Below are positions 18,007-29,423 of a DNA stretch of 64,000 bases, in pieces. This DNA comes from DASWJZ01 sp963814905 (GTDB lineage: Bacteria > Pseudomonadota > Alphaproteobacteria > Rhizobiales > Afifellaceae), in contig CAWFEM010000008.1 in the NCBI GenBank assembly GCA_963814905.1, forward strand, positions 124,001-188,000. The letters run 5' to 3'. Made by a program: the position numbers and the translations under genes. Each line of letters begins with the position of its first letter. Within the stretch, counting starts at the first letter, position 1. Under the pieces are notes generated by a model. It saw only the letters and a program-made list of their open reading frames with translations. It was not told the origin of the DNA and made no database searches.

Positions 18007-18891
18007 ATGCCCGAGCTTCCGGAAGTGGAGACGGTCCGGCGCGGCCTTGAGCCCGTGCTGGCGGGCGCGAGGATCGCGCGGGTCGAGCAGAGACGGCCGG
18101 ATCTGCGCTTTCCCCTGCCAAAACGGTTTGCCGCACGCCTGACCGGCCGCCGCGTCACCGCGCTTCGCCGCCGCGCCAAATACCTGCTGGCGGAACTCGA
18201 CGACGGCAATGTGCTTCTCATGCACCTCGGGATGTCGGGGTCGTTCCGGGTGGAGAGCGATGCCATCGTCCGCCAGGCGGGGATCGATCCCCGCTACTAT
18301 CCGGCCGGCAAGGACAGCGCCCACGACCACGTCGTGATCCACCTGAAGGGGGGCACGCGCGTCGTCTATAACGATCCGCGCCGCTTCGGCTTCATGCTTC
18401 TCGTTGCGCCGCGTGCGCTGGCCGGGCATCCGCTCCTGAAAGGGCTTGGCCTGGAGCCGACCGGCAACGAATTGTCGGCCGAAGCGCTCAGCCCCCGCTT
18501 CAAGGGCCGCGCCGCGCCTTTGAAGGCGGTGCTTTCCGACCAGCGGGTGATTGCCGGGCTCGGGAACATCTATGTCTGCGAGGCGCTGTGGCGCGCGCGG
18601 CTTTCGCCGCGTCGCGCCGCCGGAACCCTGGTCCGGGCGGACGGCAAACCGACCGAGCGGCTTCAGCGCCTCGTGGAGGCGGTGCGGGCGGTGATTGCGG
18701 AGGCCGTCGCGGCGGGCGGCTCTTCTCTGCGCGACTACGTGCAGGCGAATGGCGAACTCGGCCTGTTCCAGCATCGTTTCGCCGTCTATGACCGCGAGGG
18801 GAGCCCGTGCCCGCGCGCCGACGGCGGCACGATCCGGCGCATCGTTCAATCCGGCCGCTCGACCTTCTATTGTCCGGTCTGCCAGCGGTAA
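18007..18891 (+). CDS. mutM: Formamidopyrimidine-DNA glycosylase (Fpg)
   Basis: DNA glycosylase/AP lyase for 8-oxoguanine, 294 residues. The catalytic N-terminus PELPEVETVRRGL, the conserved Lys in RAKYLL and the LSDQRVIAGLGNIY helix-two-turn-helix are intact. The C-terminal zinc finger is atypical: it reads GSPCPRADGGTIRR...TFYCPVCQR, so only three of the four zinc cysteines are visible (Cys268 and the final CxxC). The Cys normally found three to five residues after the first is missing. Metal binding may be altered. Confidence 0.94.
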   Translation: MPELPEVETVRRGLEPVLAGARIARVEQRRPDLRFPLPKRFAARLTGRRVTALRRRAKYLLAELDDGNVLLMHLGMSGSFRVESDAIVRQAGIDPRYYPAGKDSAHDHVVIHLKGGTRVVYNDPRRFGFMLLVAPRALAGHPLLKGLGLEPTGNELSAEALSPRFKGRAAPLKAVLSDQRVIAGLGNIYVCEALWRARLSPRRAAGTLVRADGKPTERLQRLVEAVRAVIAEAVAAGGSSLRDYVQANGELGLFQHRFAVYDREGSPCPRADGGTIRRIVQSGRSTFYCPVCQR

Positions 18892-18924
18892 GCCGCCAAT
18901 CGCCAATTCAACCTGGAGGGCTTG

Positions 18925-19698
18925 ATGGCCTACGAGAACATCCTGGTCGAGCGCCACGGCCGCGCAGGGCTGATCCGGCTGAACAGTCCCAAGACCCTGA
19001 ACGCGTTGTCGAAGAGCCTGGTCGCCGACGTGAACGATGCGCTCAGCGCCTTCGAAGCGGACGAAGGGATCGGCGCGATCGTCATCACCGGCTCTGAAAA
19101 GGCGTTCTGCGCCGGCGCCAATATCCGCGAGGTCGCGGGCGCCGATTTCGAGACGGTCTACCGCGACGACCCGGTGCGCGAATGGGACCGCGTCGCGGAT
19201 TGCCGCAAGCCGATCGTCGCGGCGGTCGCCGGATACGCGCTCGGCGGCGGCTGCGAGCTTGCCATGATGTGCGACATCATCCTTGCCGCCGACACCGCGA
19301 AATTCGGCCAGCCGGAGATCACGCTCGGCATTATTCCGGGCGCCGGCGGCACGCAGCGCCTGACCCGCATGATCGGCAAGGCGAAGGCGATGGAGTTGTG
19401 CCTGACCGGACGGCTGATCGACGCCGCGGAGGCGGAGCGGGCGGGCCTTGTCTCCCGCATCGTCCCTGCGGCGGAACTGGTGGAGGAAGCGCTGAAGGTG
19501 GCCGAGAAGATCGCCTCCTTTCCGCTCTCTGCGGTGATGATGGCGAAGGAGAGCGTCAACCGTGCCGAGGAGACGCCGCTTTCGGAGGGGCTGCGCTTCG
19601 AGCGCCGGCTCTTCCACGCGCTTTTCTCGACCGAGGACCAGAAGGAGGGGATGGCCGCCTTCCTGGAGAAGCGCGCCCCGAAGTTCCGCGGCGTCTGA
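18925..19698 (+). CDS. Enoyl-CoA hydratase
   Basis: Crotonase-family hydratase of 257 residues for beta-oxidation. Both catalytic glutamates of short-chain hydratases are present (PEITLGIIPGAGG and KAMELCLTG), as are the oxyanion glycines in GYALGGGCEL. TGGAGGG precedes ATG 18925; the in-frame TTG at 18922 is ignored. It lies between mutM and rpsT, where an enoyl-CoA hydratase gene is common in this order. Confidence 0.94.
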   Translation: MAYENILVERHGRAGLIRLNSPKTLNALSKSLVADVNDALSAFEADEGIGAIVITGSEKAFCAGANIREVAGADFETVYRDDPVREWDRVADCRKPIVAAVAGYALGGGCELAMMCDIILAADTAKFGQPEITLGIIPGAGGTQRLTRMIGKAKAMELCLTGRLIDAAEAERAGLVSRIVPAAELVEEALKVAEKIASFPLSAVMMAKESVNRAEETPLSEGLRFERRLFHALFSTEDQKEGMAAFLEKRAPKFRGV

Positions 19699-19721
19699 GG
19701 TCGAAAAACCCGCGCTTTTCC

Positions 19722-19750
19722 TTGACGGGAGGGGGCGCGATACCTATAGG
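19722..19750 (+). promoter_or_regulatory. Sigma-70-type promoter for rpsT
   Basis: TTGACG (19722-19727) and TATAGG (19745-19750) are separated by exactly 17 bp, a good housekeeping promoter, about 110 bp upstream of the rpsT start. Confidence 0.7.
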
Positions 19751-19860
19751 ACTGCGCTCAAACCCGCGGCCGCGACCGCGGGTGTCCTTTATCGCGGTCC
19801 CGCGCCGCTTTCCCGGCGCGCCGCCCCGGTCGGAAGACCCGGAAGACTTAAGGAACGAAC

Positions 19861-20124
19861 ATGGCGAATACCCCGTCGGCCAAGAAGGCCATGCGCAAGA
19901 TGACGCGCCGGACGGCGATCAACAAAGTTCCGCGCACGCGCATGCGCGGCTTCATCCGCAAGGTCGAAGAGGCGATCGCCTCCGGCGACAAGGCGGCGGC
20001 GCGCGCCGCGCTGCAGGCGGCGCAGTCGCAGATCATGAAGGCCGCCTCCAGAGGCATCGTCCATCGCAACACCGCCTCGCGCAAAGTCTCGCGTCTCAAC
20101 CATCGCGTCGAAGCGCTTGCCTGA
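19861..20124 (+). CDS. rpsT: 30S ribosomal protein S20
   Basis: Small basic 16S rRNA-binding protein of 87 residues starting MANTPSAKKAMRKMTRRTAINK, with the Ala/Lys-rich helices and the GIVHRNTASRKVSRL C-terminal block of bS20. A clear promoter lies upstream and a strong intrinsic terminator follows, so it appears to be transcribed alone. It sits upstream of dnaA as in many Alphaproteobacteria. Confidence 0.97.
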   Translation: MANTPSAKKAMRKMTRRTAINKVPRTRMRGFIRKVEEAIASGDKAAARAALQAAQSQIMKAASRGIVHRNTASRKVSRLNHRVEALA

Positions 20125-20152
20125 GGTCGTTGAGACGTCACTCGAACAAAAA

Positions 20153-20182
20153 GGCTCGATCCATTCGGATCGGGCCTTTTTC
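20153..20182 (+). terminator. Rho-independent terminator after rpsT
   Basis: A 10-bp stem GGCTCGATCC / GGATCGGGCC (one G-U pair) with an ATTC loop, followed by TTTTT and preceded by an A-run, 28 bp after the rpsT stop. Confidence 0.92.
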
Positions 20183-20797
20183 GTTACTGCGTGGTGTGAC
20201 AAGGGCTTACAGGTAGTCGCGGCGACAAGCGGTAACGGACTTCCGCGGATTTCATTGGGCGGGCGAGTCTGGTCGCTGCGACACTCACTAAATTCACGAT
20301 AGATCGCAATTGGTTAACGACGAGAGCGAAAGCGGGCCTCGATTTCGGATGCGGTCAGTGTGAGTCAAGGCGCGCGCAGAAAAAAAACATGATGTGACTT
20401 TCGCATCGCATCGTCGCGGCGCACTCAGTGCAATTGATTTGGTATCACCGAGGCTTGCCATAATTTCGCCTATCGGCCCGTCGCGTCCCTCGTCGCCCCG
20501 ATCGTCTCAGCCACCTCTTGACCCGTTTACTAGCGAACTCGGTTTGCTATGGTCTCGGCGGACGGGGCGAGCCCGGCAGCGGAACGAGTAAGTAAGAGGC
20601 GGTGGGAGCGAAGTTCCAAAAAGCGTCCTCCTGCGCGAAGAAGGTTTTTCGTTCCTCGTAGAGTCAAGTTGCCTGCGTCGCGTCTCTCCCATCTGGGAGT
20701 TCATGGCATGCTCTCCGTGTCGGGGGCTGCCGTTTCTATCTCGATTGCGTAGAGGCGTGGCCGAATGCGTTCGGCCGCAACGGGGGTGCTTTGTCTG
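20183..20797. other. Long intergenic region upstream of the rhodanese gene and dnaA
   Basis: About 600 bp without a convincing gene. It is less GC-rich than its surroundings and includes an A-run near 20385. I searched by eye for TTATNCACA-type DnaA boxes on both strands and found no clear copy, so it is not called as oriC. A weak promoter-like pair (TTTACT, 16 bp, TATGGT) lies near 20525-20552. Short open frames here show no recognisable protein. Confidence 0.5.
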
Positions 20798-21232
20798 ATG
20801 CCGCAGGGGTATCTGGCCGATGCGACGCCGAGGGAGACGTGGGACGTCCTGGCGAGTGAGCCGAAGGCTGCGCTCGTCGACGTGCGCACCGCCGCGGAGT
20901 GGAGCTATGTCGGCCTGCCCGATCTCTCTGCGATTGAAGTCCCGCTGTTGCGTGTCGAGTGGCAGCTGTTTCCCTCCGGCGCCGTCAATCGAGAGTTCGT
21001 TGAGGCGTTGTCGGATGCGTTGGACACGGCGGGCGTCGGGCGGGACGGGCCGCTCTACTTCATCTGCCGCTCCGGCGCGCGCAGCGCCTCGGCGGCGGCG
21101 GCGATGACGGAGGCGGGTTATGCGCGTTGCTACAACGTGGCGGGCGGCTTCGAAGGGCCGCGCGACGCGGAGGGGCACCGCGGCACGGTTGAAGGCTGGA
21201 AGGCGGCGGGTCTGCCGTGGGTCCAGGCGTGA
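20798..21232 (+). CDS. Rhodanese-like domain protein
   Basis: A single-domain sulfurtransferase-like protein of about 144 residues. The Cdc25/rhodanese fold is visible as AALVDVRTAAEWSYVG and the active-site loop FICRSGARSASAA with the catalytic cysteine present. The physiological sulfur acceptor is unknown. ATG 20798 starts just before the domain; ATG 20765 would add 11 residues. It lies about 70 bp before dnaA, an unusual neighbour. Confidence 0.85.
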   Translation: MPQGYLADATPRETWDVLASEPKAALVDVRTAAEWSYVGLPDLSAIEVPLLRVEWQLFPSGAVNREFVEALSDALDTAGVGRDGPLYFICRSGARSASAAAAMTEAGYARCYNVAGGFEGPRDAEGHRGTVEGWKAAGLPWVQA

Positions 21233-21299
21233 GCGTCATTCCTCGGTATGCGTGTGCGTTTGAGAACAAACACATGAAATTTGATCTTGGAGGCCTTGA

Positions 21300-22751
21300 A
21301 TGTCAGCGGGTGCGGCAAGCGAGCGGGAGTTCGCCGGAAAAGACCCCGATGGGGCCGATTCTGCGAACAAAAAAGAAGCCGCCGGCATATGGGATCGCGT
21401 AAGACGCCGGCTACGCGCGGAATTGGGTGAAGACGTTTTCAGTTCTTGGTTCGCCAGAGTCGATCTTGAGAGTACCGACGCGGGCGTCGTACGCCTTTCG
21501 GTGCCGACGGTCTTTCTTAAGGGATGGATCAAATCCCATTACGGTGACCGCATGCTCGCGCTTTGGCGCGAGGAGGATGCGAACGTGCGCCGCGTCGATG
21601 TCCTGCGGCGGACGGCGCTCAGGGTGGTTCAGGAGGAGCCGCGTTCCGCATTGGCCGGCCGGCCCGCACAGGCGCCGGCGGCCGAGATTGCCGGCGATCG
21701 CTTCGGCGGCTCGCCGCTCGATCCGCGGCTGACTTTCGTGACCTTTTGCGAAGGCCGTTCAAACGACGTCGCATGCCGCGCCGCGCGTGCCGTCGCATCT
21801 GCGCCGGAAGGGAGCGCGCCGCCCTACAACCCGCTCTATATCCATGCGGGCGTGGGGCTCGGGAAGACGCACCTCCTTCAGGCCATCGCCAACGAGGCGC
21901 GCGCGCTCAATCCGAGCCGTCGCGTCCGCTACCTGACGGTGGAGCGCTTCACGATCCAGTTCGTCGGAGCGTTGCGCGACCGCTCCGCGCTCGACTTCAA
22001 GGAGCAGCTTCGCTCGATCGACATCCTCCTGATCGACGACATGCAGTTCCTGACCGGGCGCGCCGTGCAGCAGGAGTTCTGCCACATGCTGAACCAGCTC
22101 CTCGACAGCGGCAAGCAGGTGGTTGTCGCCGCCGATCGGCCGCCGGCGGAGCTGGAAGGGGTCGACGAGCGCGTGCGCTCGCGAATGAAGGGCGGTGTCG
22201 TCGTCGGCATGGCGCCACCGGACCTCGCCATGCGCCGGCGCATATTGGAGAACCGGCTCGCCGCCGCCTGCGACCGCAACCCGAGCCTCGTCATCCCCGA
22301 GCCGGTGCTCGACTACGTGGCGCAGGTGGTGACCAGCAACGGCCGCGATCTCGACGGAGCGCTGAACCGTCTCGTCTGCCGCTCCGAATTCTCCGACGCG
22401 GCGATGACGATGGAGGTCGCCGAGATGGCGATCGCCGACCTCGTCGGCGTGCGCGAACCGAGGCGCATCCGCATCGAGGACATCCAGAAGGTCGTTGCCA
22501 GCCACTACAACGTCTCCAAGCAGGACCTTCTGTCGGCGCGGCGTACCCGCGCCATTGTGCGACCGCGCCAGATCGCGATGTACCTGGCGAAAACGATGAC
22601 GCCGCGCTCCTTCCCGGAGATCGGCAAACGCTTCGGCGGACGCGACCACACCACCGTACTGCATGCTGTGCGTAAGGTGGAGGAGCTTGCCGCCGCGGAC
22701 GAGACGCTGGCCCAGGAGATCGAGCTTTTGAAGCGCTTGATCCAGGATTAG
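21300..22751 (+). CDS. dnaA: Chromosomal replication initiator DnaA
   Basis: AAA+ initiator of 483 residues. Domain I (WDRVRRRLRAELGEDVFSSWF), a linker, the AAA+ core with Walker A GVGLGKTHLLQAI (about 182-194) and Walker B ILLIDDMQFL, and domain IV with the DNA-binding signature GRDHTTVLHAVRKVE are all present. GGAGG lies 6 bases before ATG 21300. Followed by dnaN 160 bp downstream. Confidence 0.97.
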   Translation: MSAGAASEREFAGKDPDGADSANKKEAAGIWDRVRRRLRAELGEDVFSSWFARVDLESTDAGVVRLSVPTVFLKGWIKSHYGDRMLALWREEDANVRRVDVLRRTALRVVQEEPRSALAGRPAQAPAAEIAGDRFGGSPLDPRLTFVTFCEGRSNDVACRAARAVASAPEGSAPPYNPLYIHAGVGLGKTHLLQAIANEARALNPSRRVRYLTVERFTIQFVGALRDRSALDFKEQLRSIDILLIDDMQFLTGRAVQQEFCHMLNQLLDSGKQVVVAADRPPAELEGVDERVRSRMKGGVVVGMAPPDLAMRRRILENRLAAACDRNPSLVIPEPVLDYVAQVVTSNGRDLDGALNRLVCRSEFSDAAMTMEVAEMAIADLVGVREPRRIRIEDIQKVVASHYNVSKQDLLSARRTRAIVRPRQIAMYLAKTMTPRSFPEIGKRFGGRDHTTVLHAVRKVEELAAADETLAQEIELLKRLIQD

Positions 22752-22763
22752 CGTCTGCCGCGA

Positions 22764-22831
22764 GTGCCGGAAGGGGCCGTCGCGACCCGCCTCCCTGGGC
22801 GCGACCGGCGCTCCTTCCGGCTCTTGTCTTT
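22764..22831 (+). terminator. Possible terminator between dnaA and dnaN
   Basis: Arms GCCGGAAGG (22766-22774) and CCTTCCGGC (22813-22821) enclose a GC-rich branch with further self-complementarity, followed by a TCTTGTCTTT tract. It could terminate or attenuate dnaA transcripts. The long loop makes this uncertain. Confidence 0.45.
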
Positions 22832-22911
22832 CATGACATGCCGGGTCAAGTTCCTGCGTTGCCAATGGCCGGGCATCCACCGATTCTGCCCGGTCTCCAC
22901 GGATTGAAATC

Positions 22912-24027
22912 ATGCGCGTCAGAATTGAACGGGCGAACCTCCTAAAGGCGCTCAACCACGTCCATCGGGTCGTCGAGCGGCGAAACACGATCCCGATCCT
23001 CGCCAACGTGCTGCTCAAGGCGGAGGGCGACGAATTATCGCTGAAAGCCACCGACCTCGACCTGGAGATCGTCGACAAAGCGCCCGCCGCCGTCGAGCAG
23101 CCGGGCGCCGCCACCGTCCCCGCCCACATGCTCTACGACATCGTTCGCAAGCTGCCGGACGGGGCGGAGATCGCGCTCGACACCGAATCCGGGCAGTCGA
23201 TGGCGCTGAAGGCCGGACGCGCCCGTTTCGCGCTGCAAATGCTGCCGGATTCCGACTTTCCCGATCTGAACGCCGGCGACCTGCCGGTCGCCTTCACGCT
23301 CACCGCCGAGGTGCTGAAGCGGCTGATCGATCGCACGCAGTTCGCCATCTCCACCGAGGAGACGCGCTACTATCTGAACGGCATCTATTTCCACGTGGTC
23401 GGCGAGGGCGCCGATGCGCGGCTGCGCGCGGTTGCGACCGACGGGCATCGGCTCGCCAAGGCGGAAGTGCCGGCCCCGAAGGGAAGCGCCGGCATGCCCG
23501 GGATCATCGTGCCACGGAAGACCGTCGGCGAGATCCAGAAGCTCTTGGAGGACCCGACCGCCGACGTCGCCGTTAGCCTTTCCGATTCCAAGATCAGGCT
23601 GGCGATGGGCGAAATGGTGCTCACCTCCAAGCTGATCGACGGCACCTTCCCCGACTACGAGCGCGTGATCCCGAAGGCGAACGACAAGGTGCTGACCCTC
23701 GACAAGTCGGAGTTCAAGAACGCCGTCGACCGCGTCTCCACCATCTCCTCTGACCGCGGCCGGGCCGTGAAGCTCAGCTTGGCGGACGACAAGATGACGC
23801 TCGCGGTGAACAATCCGGATTCCGGCTCGGCCACCGACGAACTCGCCGTCGGCTATGAGGCGGAGCCGCTCGATATCGGCTTCAATTCCAAGTATCTGCT
23901 CGATATCGCCGACCAGCTCACCAGCGAGGAAGCGATCTTCAAGCTCGCCGATCCGGGCTCGCCCACGCTCATCCAGGATGCCGGCGACGGCGACGCGATC
24001 TACGTGCTGATGCCGATGCGGGTGTGA
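22912..24027 (+). CDS. dnaN: DNA polymerase III beta subunit (sliding clamp)
   Basis: A 371-residue ring clamp that tethers DNA polymerase III. It starts MRVRIERANLLKALNHVHRVVERRNTIP..., has the internal three-domain repeat structure (HHMLYD-like segment, DGTFPDYERVIP, SSDRGRAVKLS) and ends in the typical YVLMPMRV. It overlaps recF by four bases (GTGA), so translation is probably coupled. Confidence 0.97.
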   Translation: MRVRIERANLLKALNHVHRVVERRNTIPILANVLLKAEGDELSLKATDLDLEIVDKAPAAVEQPGAATVPAHMLYDIVRKLPDGAEIALDTESGQSMALKAGRARFALQMLPDSDFPDLNAGDLPVAFTLTAEVLKRLIDRTQFAISTEETRYYLNGIYFHVVGEGADARLRAVATDGHRLAKAEVPAPKGSAGMPGIIVPRKTVGEIQKLLEDPTADVAVSLSDSKIRLAMGEMVLTSKLIDGTFPDYERVIPKANDKVLTLDKSEFKNAVDRVSTISSDRGRAVKLSLADDKMTLAVNNPDSGSATDELAVGYEAEPLDIGFNSKYLLDIADQLTSEEAIFKLADPGSPTLIQDAGDGDAIYVLMPMRV

Positions 24028-25229
24028 GTCGCGGCCCCGCCGCGCCGGATGCCTTGCCGTTAGAACCGCCCGCCGCGACGCCCGCGCCCGACCGCGTGAC
24101 GCTGAGCGCGCTCGCGCTCACCGACTTCCGCAACTATTCAACCGCGCGCCTCGCGCCGGAAGCAGCGCTTGTGGCGCTGACCGGCGAGAACGGCGCCGGC
24201 AAGACAAACCTGCTTGAGGCGATCTCGCTGCTGACACCCGGACGCGGGCTCCGCCGCGCGCGCTACGAGGAGATCACGCGGATCGGCGCGCCTGCGGGCT
24301 GGGCCGTGTCCGCAACGATTTCGCGCAACGGCGAGGAGGCCCGCCTCGGCACCGGGCTTGCAGAGAACGGCGCTGGGGACGCGCGCCCCCAGGATCAACG
24401 ACGCGTCGTTCGGATCAACGGCGCGCCGGCCGCGTCCGCCGATCTTCTTCTCGAATATCTCCGCGTGCTTTGGCTGACGCCGGCCATGGATGGGCTCTTC
24501 ACCGGTCCGGGGTCGGAGCGGCGGCGCTTCCTCGACCGGCTCGTCCTGGCGATCAACTCCGCCCACGGACGCCGCGTCAGGGAATTCGACAGGCTGATGA
24601 CACAGCGGAACCGCCTGCTCGACGAGAATGCCGGCGCACGATGGCTCGACGCCGTGGAGGCGGAGCTTTCCGGCCGCGCCATCGCCGTGGCGCTGGCGCG
24701 CGCGGAGACGGTGACGCTCCTTTCCGCCCGCATGGAGCGCGCGGAGGCTTCGCTCTTCCCCGCCGGGCGGCTATCGCTTCTCGGCGACTTCGACGCTGCG
24801 CTGGCCGGACGCAGCGCCGCGGAGGCGGAGCTTGCCTATCGCGAGGCCCTAGGCCTCGGCCGTGCCGCCGACCGGGCCGCAGGCCGGACCCTCTCCGGCC
24901 CGCACCGCAGCGATCTCGACGTCGTTCTCGTGGCAAAGGAGATGCCCGCCGCCCGCTCCTCGACCGGCGAGCAGAAGGCGCTGCTGATCGGGCTGATCCT
25001 CGCCTATGCCGAGATCGTCGCGGAAACGAGCGGGATGACACCGCTCCTGCTCCTCGACGAGGTGGCGGCGCATCTCGATCAGGGCCGGCGTCTGGCGCTT
25101 TTTGAGCGGCTTTCGAGGCTTGGCTGCCAGGCGTTCCTGACAGGTGCCGACCCGGCGCTTTTCGCTGACCTGCCGGCCGCCGCCGTCCGCTTTCGGGTGG
25201 CCGCGGGGACCGTCGGTCCGCTAGAGTGA
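24024..25229 (+). CDS. recF: DNA replication and repair protein RecF
   Basis: SMC-like ATPase of 401 residues acting in gap repair and loading of RecA. Walker A is GENGAGKTNLLEAISLL, the family signature STGEQKALLIGLILA follows, and Walker B is LLLLDEVAAHLD. It starts with GTG overlapping the dnaN stop. The N-terminal 30 residues are Pro/Ala rich, slightly longer than in E. coli. Confidence 0.95.
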   Translation: MSRGPAAPDALPLEPPAATPAPDRVTLSALALTDFRNYSTARLAPEAALVALTGENGAGKTNLLEAISLLTPGRGLRRARYEEITRIGAPAGWAVSATISRNGEEARLGTGLAENGAGDARPQDQRRVVRINGAPAASADLLLEYLRVLWLTPAMDGLFTGPGSERRRFLDRLVLAINSAHGRRVREFDRLMTQRNRLLDENAGARWLDAVEAELSGRAIAVALARAETVTLLSARMERAEASLFPAGRLSLLGDFDAALAGRSAAEAELAYREALGLGRAADRAAGRTLSGPHRSDLDVVLVAKEMPAARSSTGEQKALLIGLILAYAEIVAETSGMTPLLLLDEVAAHLDQGRRLALFERLSRLGCQAFLTGADPALFADLPAAAVRFRVAAGTVGPLE

Positions 25230-25245
25230 GCCAAAGGCATCGGCC

Positions 25246-25857
25246 ATGGATCCCGCCGCTCTCGCAATCTTCGCGCTCGTACTCTTCGTCGCCGCCGCTT
25301 CGCCGGGACCGGCGATCGTGGCCCTCGTCGCGCGTGTGCTTATCCAAGGGACAGCGGGCGCGTTTGCATACATGCTCGGGCTCGCCGTCGGCGACCTCTT
25401 CTGGTTGACCTGCGCGGTTCTGGGCTTGGCTTTCGTCGCGAAGACGTTTGTGTGGCTGTTCCTGGCGCTGAAATATGCGGGCGCCGCCTACCTCCTTTAT
25501 CTTGCGTGGCGGATGTGGACGGCGCCGGCCGAGGTGGCGACTACCGATGCGCCGAAGGCGGAGCACCCCTTCCGCCTCTTCCTGACCGCGCTTTCGATCA
25601 TGCTTGGCAACCCTAAGGTGATGATCTTCTACCTCGCTTTGCTACCCAATCTGATCGATCTCGCCCACGTTTCCGCGCTCGGCTTTGCCGAACTGGCCGT
25701 GGTCACGGTCCTCGTGGTGACCACGGTTGACGGGGGCTACGTGCTGATGGCGGCGAGGGTCGGGAGGCTGCTTCGTCGGCCCACAATTATCCGCTCCGTG
25801 AGACGGGCTTCCGGCGCGCTCATGGCCGGCGCCGCGGCCGTTGTCGCAAGCCGCTGA
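25246..25857 (+). CDS. LysE/RhtB family translocator
   Basis: Inner-membrane exporter of 203 residues with about six hydrophobic helices and the LysE signature (AASPGPAIVALVAR near residues 17-30, then GLAVGDLFW). Substrates of the family are amino acids or their derivatives; the substrate here is unknown. It begins 16 bp after recF and may be co-transcribed; it separates recF from gyrB. Confidence 0.9.
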   Translation: MDPAALAIFALVLFVAAASPGPAIVALVARVLIQGTAGAFAYMLGLAVGDLFWLTCAVLGLAFVAKTFVWLFLALKYAGAAYLLYLAWRMWTAPAEVATTDAPKAEHPFRLFLTALSIMLGNPKVMIFYLALLPNLIDLAHVSALGFAELAVVTVLVVTTVDGGYVLMAARVGRLLRRPTIIRSVRRASGALMAGAAAVVASR

Positions 25858-25892
25858 AAAACCTTAATTTTCCGGCATAAAGAAAGCGCTCG

Positions 25893-25919
25893 TGAAGGCC
25901 CTTTTGGGGCTTCATTTCC
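25893..25919 (+). terminator. Weak hairpin after lysE-type gene
   Basis: TGAAG-G-CCC / GGG-G-CTTCA arms around a TTTT loop with one G-G mismatch, 35 bp past the stop and followed by a short TTT. It may terminate the dnaN-recF-lysE transcript. Confidence 0.4.
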
Positions 25920-25990
25920 ATGCCCGGAATGACCATCTATAAGCGTCCTCGCACAGCGCGAATTTGCTGATTCGAAAAGCCCAACTCGAA

Positions 25991-28438
<2,448 letters not shown>

Positions 28439-28555
28439 TCGAGGTAACCTTGTTACTCACAGGTTCCTCACGATTTACTGAGCGTGCGGATTAGGAATTC
28501 GACCGCCGCCGAGGCTCGGCTACTAAGACGCCGCAACACGCCTTACGGAGAACCA

Positions 28556-28957
28556 ATGTTCGACCGCCTTTCCGCGTATTCGCCTTACGCTCTCGCTGTC
28601 CTCAGAATCATCGTGGCCCTGCTCTTCATCGAGCACGGGACGATGAAGCTCTTCGGCTTTCCCTCCGCGATGCCGATGGAGGTATCGCTCTTCTCGTTGT
28701 TCGGGCTGGCGGGCGTGATTGAGATCGTCGGCGGGGTATTGATCCTGCTCGGGTTCTTCACTCGGATCGTCGCCTTCGTGCTTTCCGGGGAAATGGCCGT
28801 CGCCTATTTCATGGCGCACGCGCCGCAGGGCTTCTGGCCTGTCGTGAACCAGGGCGAGGCGGCGATCCTCTTCTGCTTCGCCTTCCTCTATCTCGTCTTC
28901 GCGGGGCCGGGCGCGTGGAGCGTGGACGGCGCAACGCATTCAAAAGCCTCCGCCTAA
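28556..28957 (+). CDS. DoxX family membrane protein
   Basis: A 133-residue protein with four transmembrane helices, starting MFDRLSAYSPYALAVLRIIVALLFIEHG, and with the DoxX landmarks EHGTMKLFGFP and GVIEIVGGVLILLGFFTR. The family is linked loosely to redox or detoxification; no precise role can be given. ACGGAG precedes ATG 28556. It is convergent with arfB and their 3' ends overlap by four bases. Confidence 0.9.
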   Translation: MFDRLSAYSPYALAVLRIIVALLFIEHGTMKLFGFPSAMPMEVSLFSLFGLAGVIEIVGGVLILLGFFTRIVAFVLSGEMAVAYFMAHAPQGFWPVVNQGEAAILFCFAFLYLVFAGPGAWSVDGATHSKASA

Positions 28958-29376
28958 TCCTCCGGCGCGGGCCTTCCGCGCAGACGCTTCACGTCGCCGC
29001 GCTCGCTCTTCGCCTTGAGCCGCCGCGCCTTCGAGGCGAGGGTAGGCTTCGTCGGCCGACGCGCCTTCGGCACCACCGATGCGCGGCGGATCAGCGAGAC
29101 GAGCCGCTCCAGCGCGTCGGCGCGGTTGCGCTCCTGCGTGCGGTAGCGGTCGGCGAAGATCACCACGACGCCGTCCTTGGTGAGCCGCGCGCCTGCAAGC
29201 CGCTCTACGCGTGCCTTGACGGGCTCGGGCAAGGAGGGCGAGCGGCGCGCGTCGAAGCGAAGCTGCACGGCGGTCGCGAGCTTGTTGACGTTCTGCCCGC
29301 CGGGGCCGGAGGCGCGCACGAAGCTCTCCGAAATTTCCCATTCGGCTATGGCGATGTCGTCGGTGACGCGGATCAT
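28954..29376 (-). CDS. arfB: Alternative ribosome-rescue hydrolase ArfB
   Basis: A 140-residue codon-independent peptidyl-tRNA hydrolase for stalled ribosomes. The catalytic GGQ is in ASGPGGQNVNK, near residue 25, as in class I release factors. The C-terminal tail is Lys/Arg rich (about residues 105-140) and fits the mRNA entry channel in ArfB/YaeJ. The open frame extends to 29490, but MIRVTDDIAI at 29376 is the family start. Confidence 0.93.
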   Translation of the reverse strand: MIRVTDDIAIAEWEISESFVRASGPGGQNVNKLATAVQLRFDARRSPSLPEPVKARVERLAGARLTKDGVVVIFADRYRTQERNRADALERLVSLIRRASVVPKARRPTKPTLASKARRLKAKSERGDVKRLRGRPAPED

Positions 29377-29389
29377 GCCACGAGATTTA

Positions 29390-29423
29390 GAGCATCGTCC
29401 TGAAAAGTGGGAACCGGTTTTCC
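29390..29423. repeat. Rhizobial-type extragenic repeat, copy 2
   Basis: Shares the 21-bp core GAAAAGTGGGAACCGGTTTT(C) with copy 1 near 6951, preceded by AGCATCGTCC. A GCATGATCC fragment about 60 bp later may belong to the same mosaic. Located upstream of arfB, before tRNA-Arg. Confidence 0.75.

Noticed and set aside
20549..20752. Small 67-residue frame rich in Arg and Ser
   Set aside because: No recognisable family, no good ribosome-binding site; likely chance in a non-coding region.
20183..20797. Origin of replication before dnaA
   Set aside because: No clear DnaA boxes were seen on either strand; context alone is not sufficient.
25858..25990. Riboswitch upstream of gyrB
   Set aside because: Only a short hairpin resembling a terminator; no known riboswitch pattern.
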